Below the pieces are notes generated by a model. It searched no databases, had not been told where the DNA came from, and saw only the letters and a program-made list of their open reading frames with translations. Source: an uncultured Sphingobium sp. (GTDB lineage Bacteria; Pseudomonadota; Alphaproteobacteria; Sphingomonadales; Sphingomonadaceae). Taken from it: a stretch of 8,903 nucleotides of DNA. Position numbers and translations under genes: made by a program. Shown one piece after another: positions 6,836 through 8,903 of this stretch. Numbering within the stretch: position 1 is the stretch's first letter; the number at the start of each line of letters is the position of its first letter. The stretch covers positions 1 to 8,903 of the forward strand of contig CAJYHD010000836.1 in the NCBI GenBank assembly GCA_913773715.1, in the 5' to 3' direction.

Positions 6836-6862
6836 TAAAGCTTTTCGTCGCCCTGCCGTTCT
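6836..6862 (+). promoter_or_regulatory. Possible sigma-28 (FliA) promoter towards the motA-like gene
   Basis: TAAAGCTT, 11 bases, then GCCGTTCT. The classical sigma-28 pattern is TAAAGTTT-N11-GCCGATAA; here 7 of 8 and 5 of 8 positions match at exactly the right spacing. It faces the motA-like gene but would leave a leader of nearly 200 bases, and the -10 half is weak. No sigma-54 match is found on this strand before that gene. Confidence 0.35.
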
Positions 6863-6874
6863 GATGCCTGATGG

Positions 6875-6885
6875 CGTCCGGGACG
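6875..6885 (-). repeat. Inverted repeat in the flgB leader
   Basis: CGTCCCGGACG on the minus strand, about +10 to +20 from the predicted flgB start point. Its arms are the same CGTCC/GGACG found at +11 after the flgG promoter. It overlaps a second imperfect repeat (GACGCC-ATCA-GGCATC, 6863-6878), so the two could not fold at once. Confidence 0.4.
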
Positions 6886-6905
6886 GGCGATCCAGCGTGA
6901 TATCC

Positions 6906-6920
6906 GCAAGAGCCGTGCCA
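6906..6920 (-). promoter_or_regulatory. Sigma-54 promoter of flgB(CDEF)
   Basis: TGGCACGGCTCTTGC on the minus strand is an exact TGGCAC-N5-TTGC match. The start point is predicted near 6894, about 79 bases before the flgB ATG. Including two flanking bases (ATTGGCACGGCTNTTGC) it is identical at 16 of 17 positions to the flgA promoter at 8233-8247. Tandem palindromes lie about 100-140 bp upstream, where a sigma-54 activator would bind. Confidence 0.9.
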
Positions 6921-6994
6921 ATTTGCGTGGGTGACGCAGAGCGGCAGGCGGAAAGCCCGGAACATGGGGCTTTGGCGGGTGGAGGCGGCAAGGA

Positions 6995-7010
6995 CGGCAA
7001 GAAATTGCCG
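6995..7010. promoter_or_regulatory. Palindromic site 1, putative enhancer for a FlbD/NtrC-type activator
   Basis: CGGCAAGAAATTGCCG has perfect 6-bp arms (CGGCAA/TTGCCG) around GAAA. It lies at about -101 to -116 from the predicted flgB start point. It resembles, from memory, the ftr elements bound by Caulobacter FlbD, which carry a CGGC core; the identity of the binding protein is inference. An extra direct half-site CGGCAAG lies at 6986-6992. Confidence 0.6.
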
Positions 7011-7015
7011 GGTGG

Positions 7016-7031
7016 CGGCAGGTCATTGCCG
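7016..7031. promoter_or_regulatory. Palindromic site 2, second putative enhancer copy
   Basis: CGGCAGGTCATTGCCG has 5-bp perfect arms and matches site 1 at 13 of 16 positions. Its start is exactly 21 bp from that of site 1, about two helical turns, so both would face the same side of the DNA. It ends 34 bp before the motA-like start codon and could also affect that gene. Confidence 0.6.
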
Positions 7032-7065
7032 TGGCGATTTCTATGCGAGGAATAGGGGACGGGGC

Positions 7066-7731
7066 ATGGCCGTTGTGGGACAGATGTTCGATCCGTTGAC
7101 GCTGCTGGCGATGTTGGGTGGCATCGCGTTGGTGGCGCTGTTCCAGAATGGCGGGCAGGCGATGGCGCGGGGCTTTGCCGCGCTGGTGCCGCTGCTGCGT
7201 GCCGACCCTGCGCGGGATCGCGATGCGGCGCGCAGCGCGATGCTCAAGATCGATCAGGTGGCGCAGCTGCGCGGCCTGGCCTGCACCGACCGCGTGAAGA
7301 CCGCCGACCCCTTCATCGCCGAGGCAGCCCGCCGCCTCGCCAATGCCGACAAGGTCGAGCAGTTCGATCTGTGGGCGGCCCAGGCCATCGCCGATCGTGC
7401 GCAACGGCATGGCGCCGCACAGAAGCTGTGGTTTTCGATCGCCGATGCCGCGCCCGCGCTCGGCATGGCGGGGACGATCATCGGCCTCGTCGGCATGTTC
7501 GCGGGGATGAACGATCCGGCGACGCTTGGGCCTTCGATGGCGCTCGCATTACTCACCACATTCTATGGCGTCGTCATCGCCAACATGATCGCCGCGCCCA
7601 TCGCTGCGCGCTTGGCCGACCTGTCGGAGCGCGAACTCGCCTGGCAGCGCGAAGTGGTGGAGCGGATGCGCGCCATCGCGCGCCGGGAAACCGCGCCGGT
7701 CCGCCGTGCCGCGATCCGCGAGGTCGCATGA
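7066..7731 (+). CDS. MotA-like stator / proton-channel protein, short form
   Basis: This belongs to the MotA/TolQ/ExbB proton-channel family and is likely the ring-forming half of a flagellar stator, given the MotB-like partner and flagellar context. It has 221 residues, against nearly 300 for enteric MotA. A membrane segment lies at about 9-27 (PLTLLAMLGGIALVALF). A cytoplasmic domain follows at about 45-125, including QLRGLACTDRVKTADPFIAE, which resembles the MotA RxxGLLALE...DPFL region. Two diagnostic MotA segments come next: APALGMAGTIIGLVGMF at 129-145, and LGPSMALALLTTFYGVVIAN followed by MIAAPIAARL at 154-183. P130 and P178 match the two functional prolines of MotA. MotA's second membrane segment seems absent, giving three segments as in ExbB. 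The ATG at 7066 follows a GGGGA-type ribosome site; the longer upstream frame is discarded. The stop overlaps the next gene (ATGA). Confidence 0.82.
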   Translation: MAVVGQMFDPLTLLAMLGGIALVALFQNGGQAMARGFAALVPLLRADPARDRDAARSAMLKIDQVAQLRGLACTDRVKTADPFIAEAARRLANADKVEQFDLWAAQAIADRAQRHGAAQKLWFSIADAAPALGMAGTIIGLVGMFAGMNDPATLGPSMALALLTTFYGVVIANMIAAPIAARLADLSERELAWQREVVERMRAIARRETAPVRRAAIREVA

Positions 7732-8213
7732 CCGCCATCGCATCTGGTGCGACTGCCCGGCGCAATCGCTGGGCGGTGAGCTTTGCCGACCTGCTGCTGT
7801 TGCTGCTCGGCTTCTTCGTGCTGCTTCAGGCGAGCGGGGGGAAGCGGGACGCGATGCTGGCGAACGTCGCCCAGCAATTTGGTGGTCGGGCGATCGGTCA
7901 GGCGCGGGAGTTGCGTGCCGACGACCTGTTCGCGTCGGGCGAGGCGCTGCTGACACCGGTGGGGCGGCGAAGGATCGGGCAGGTGGCGCAAGGGCTGCGC
8001 AACGGCAAAAGCGACATTGAAGTGGACAGTTTTGGCTTCGAGGCATCATCGGGCCGGTTCGACCAATGGGATCTGGCAGCGGCGCGGCTGGGCGCAGTGG
8101 CGCGGGCTTTGCGCGCCGAGGGCGTGCCGCAGGATCGGCTGAAGATTCGCGGGCTGGATCAGGCGGAGAAGAAGGGCGGGGGGCAGGTCATTCGGATCGC
8201 TCCCGCATCCTGA
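7728..8213 (+). CDS. MotB-like stator protein, short, with altered OmpA-like domain
   Basis: This is the likely partner of the preceding MotA-like protein: a single-pass inner-membrane protein with a periplasmic OmpA-like domain that would anchor the stator to peptidoglycan. It has 161 residues, against about 250-310 for typical MotB. The basic N-terminus (RRNR, 11-14) leads into a membrane segment at 16-36, WAVSFADLLLLLLGFFVLLQ. This contains Asp21 in the MotB position (FADL/YADL) that carries the proton. The linker is very short. From about residue 67, DLFASGEALLTPVGRRRIGQ then VAQGL, IEVDSFGFEASS and LAAARLGAVARALRAEGVPQ follow the OmpA/MotB fold. The usual GHTD is replaced by FGFE: Glu105 lies 15 residues before Arg120, the spacing of the Asp/Arg peptidoglycan pair. 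Translation is coupled to the upstream gene by ATGA. An ExbD/TolR role is less likely because of the OmpA-like part. Confidence 0.8.
   Translation: MTAIASGATARRNRWAVSFADLLLLLLGFFVLLQASGGKRDAMLANVAQQFGGRAIGQARELRADDLFASGEALLTPVGRRRIGQVAQGLRNGKSDIEVDSFGFEASSGRFDQWDLAAARLGAVARALRAEGVPQDRLKIRGLDQAEKKGGGQVIRIAPAS
8182..8192 (+). other. Partial match to enhancer site 2, inside the end of the motB-like gene
   Basis: GGCAGGTCATT is shared exactly with palindromic site 2 (7017-7027). It lies about 67-77 bp upstream of the predicted flgA start point. The palindrome's other arm is absent (TTCGG instead of TTGCCG), and the stretch is coding, so it may be chance. Confidence 0.25.
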
Positions 8214-8232
8214 TCCTGCATCCAAATACTAT

Positions 8233-8247
8233 TGGCACGGCTTTTGC
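8233..8247 (+). promoter_or_regulatory. Sigma-54 promoter of flgA
   Basis: TGGCACGGCTTTTGC followed by TTA is an exact TGGCAC-N5-TTGC match in the 70-bp gap after the motB-like gene. The predicted start point is near 8259, 25 bases before the flgA GTG. It makes flgA (and any gene after it) independent of the motA/motB-like transcript. Confidence 0.9.
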
Positions 8248-8251
8248 TTAA

Positions 8252-8278
8252 ATCTCCAACAAGACAGTAGCTGGAGAT
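8252..8278 (+). repeat. Inverted repeat spanning the flgA start point and ribosome site
   Basis: ATCTCCA (8252-8258) and TGGAGAT (8272-8278) form a perfect 7-bp inverted repeat with a 13-base loop. The right arm contains the flgA Shine-Dalgarno GGAG (8273-8276). The left arm ends one base before the predicted sigma-54 start point, so the hairpin would form only in RNA read through from upstream. Confidence 0.5.
8273..8276 (+). promoter_or_regulatory. Shine-Dalgarno of flgA, supporting the GTG start
   Basis: GGAG with 7 bases before the GTG at 8284. An ATG at 8277 is in another frame and touches the ribosome site, so it is not the start. Confidence 0.7.
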
Positions 8279-8283
8279 GCGCC

Positions 8284-8847
8284 GTGTTCCGACTTATCCT
8301 CGTCCTGCTAACCCTTGCTGGCGTGACCACGCCCGCGCTGGCGCAGCAGAAGTTCGAGAATCTCGATCGCATCGACAGCCTGGTCGCGATGACCGTGGGT
8401 GCGAACCTCGGCGAACCGGGCGGCCCAGCCGCGCCGGTCGATCGCCGTTTGAAGCTCGCCGCCTGCCCGACCACGCCGACCGTCGAAGGTCCGGTGTTCG
8501 GCGCGGCGATGGTCCAGTGCGCTGCGCTCAACTGGCGCATCCGCGTGCCATTGGTCGCGGGTGGCGCTGCGGCGGCTTCCGGTCCGCTGCCGCGCACCGC
8601 ATCGACCTTCAACCGCAGCGCCATGGCTCCGCGCAACATGCCGAAAGAAACGATCGTCAAGCGCGGCGACCCGGTTCAGCTGATCGCGGGCAACGCCGCC
8701 TTCAGCGTATCGCGCACGATGATCGCGGACGAAGATGGCGCGATGGGCGAAGCGATCCGCGTGCGGGAAGACAAGAAGTCAGACCCCGTCATCGCGCAGG
8801 TCGTGGATGCGGGAATGGTGCGCATTCCGGGATTTAATGATTTTTGA
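8284..8847 (+). CDS. flgA: FlgA, flagellar P-ring assembly chaperone
   Basis: FlgA is a periplasmic protein that assists FlgI in forming the P ring. The 187-residue product starts with a GTG at 8284, chosen because it gives a clean Sec signal peptide (FRLILVLLTLAGVTTPALA, cleavage near residue 20) and a well-spaced Shine-Dalgarno. The mature part has the two cysteines expected of FlgA, C61 in LKLAACPTTP and C79 in MVQCAALNWRIRVPL. The C-terminal SAF-type domain follows: ETIVKRGDPVQLIAGNAAFS (about 122-141), then DGAMGEAIRVREDKKSDPVI and the terminal GMVRIPG. It is somewhat shorter than the enteric protein (about 219), with a reduced link between the halves. It has its own sigma-54 promoter and is separated from the motB-like gene by 70 bp. 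Its client flgI is encoded on the opposite strand at 1050-2165. Confidence 0.93.
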   Translation: MFRLILVLLTLAGVTTPALAQQKFENLDRIDSLVAMTVGANLGEPGGPAAPVDRRLKLAACPTTPTVEGPVFGAAMVQCAALNWRIRVPLVAGGAAAASGPLPRTASTFNRSAMAPRNMPKETIVKRGDPVQLIAGNAAFSVSRTMIADEDGAMGEAIRVREDKKSDPVIAQVVDAGMVRIPGFNDF

Positions 8848-8893
8848 ACTTGTCCGTTATAGGTAGCTAAGGGACGAGTGAAGGATTGAACCA

Positions 8894-8903
8894 ATGATCA
8901 ACT
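8894..8903 (+). CDS. Start of a downstream gene, possibly flgM (partial)
   Basis: An ATG at 8894 begins a frame (Met-Ile-Asn) cut by the right edge. An AAGG lies at 8881-8884, about 9 bases upstream, and the gap from flgA is 46 bp. In many flagellar loci the anti-sigma-28 factor gene flgM follows flgA, and MI is a common FlgM beginning, but three codons cannot identify a protein. The call rests on position only. Confidence 0.35.

Noticed and set aside
6816..6965. Longer flgB start at 6965 (50 extra codons)
   Set aside because: It would place the start upstream of the sigma-54 promoter; the extra residues are unlike FlgB, and the ATG at 6815 has its own ribosome site.
7013..7029. TGGC...TTGC resemblance to a sigma-54 promoter towards the motA-like gene
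   Set aside because: The -24/-12 spacing is 2 bases too long, and sigma-54 promoters do not tolerate this; the bases are better explained as palindromic site 2.
6931..7065. Longer motA-like start at 6931 (45 extra codons)
   Set aside because: The extension is Arg/Gly/Ala-rich without a membrane segment, covers the palindromes, and the ATG at 7066 has a suitable ribosome site.
6835..7410. Minus-strand 191-codon frame opposite the motA-like gene and the control region
   Set aside because: Overlaps the sigma-54 promoter, both palindromes and the real MotA-like coding sequence in antisense.
8848..8893. Possible promoter in the flgA-downstream gap
   Set aside because: No good sigma-54, sigma-28 or sigma-70 match is visible; the downstream gene is more simply read through from flgA.

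Overview
This window is a flagellar rod/hook/ring assembly locus of a high-GC Gram-negative bacterium. Single-domain FlgJ, sigma-54-type flagellar promoters and compact, end-overlapping genes point to an alphaproteobacterium. The overall gene set and the look of the proteins suggest the Sphingomonadales (Sphingomonas, Sphingobium or a relative). That placement is inference from recollection, not from a search.

Layout. The minus strand from 6815 down to 1 carries flgB, flgC, flgD, flgE, flgF, then flgG, flgH, flgI, flgJ and the first 237 codons of flgK, which runs off the left edge. Most junctions are 1-4 base overlaps. The exceptions are flgD-flgE (46 bp), flgE-flgF (29 bp) and flgF-flgG (73 bp). 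The plus strand from 7066 carries a small MotA-like and a small MotB-like protein (a putative stator pair, overlapping by 4 bp), then flgA. The first 10 bases of another gene, possibly flgM, sit at the right edge. The largest gap is the 250 bp divergent region between flgB and the motA-like gene (6816-7065), which appears to be a control region. No stretch over 300 bp is gene-free, and I see no RNA genes, mobile elements or CRISPR.

Control. Three strong sigma-54 (-24/-12) promoters are visible: before flgB, between flgF and flgG, and before flgA. They would split the locus into flgBCDEF, flgGHIJK... and flgA(-flgM?) units. Two 16-bp palindromes spaced 21 bp apart lie about 100-140 bp upstream of the flgB start point, as expected for an enhancer-binding activator such as FlbD. 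A weaker sigma-28-like match points towards the motA-like gene.

How the genes cooperate. FlgB, FlgC, FlgF and FlgG build the rod, with FlgJ as rod cap. FlgI and FlgH form the P and L rings, FlgA chaperones P-ring assembly, FlgD caps the growing hook, FlgE is the hook and FlgK the first hook-filament junction protein. The MotA/MotB-like pair would power rotation.

The system is recognisable rather than wholly new, but several parts are non-standard: a hook protein apparently lacking the outer D2 domain, an L-ring protein without a lipobox cysteine, a MotA homologue apparently with three membrane segments, a 161-residue MotB homologue with an altered peptidoglycan-binding motif, and shared leader repeats after two of the sigma-54 promoters.
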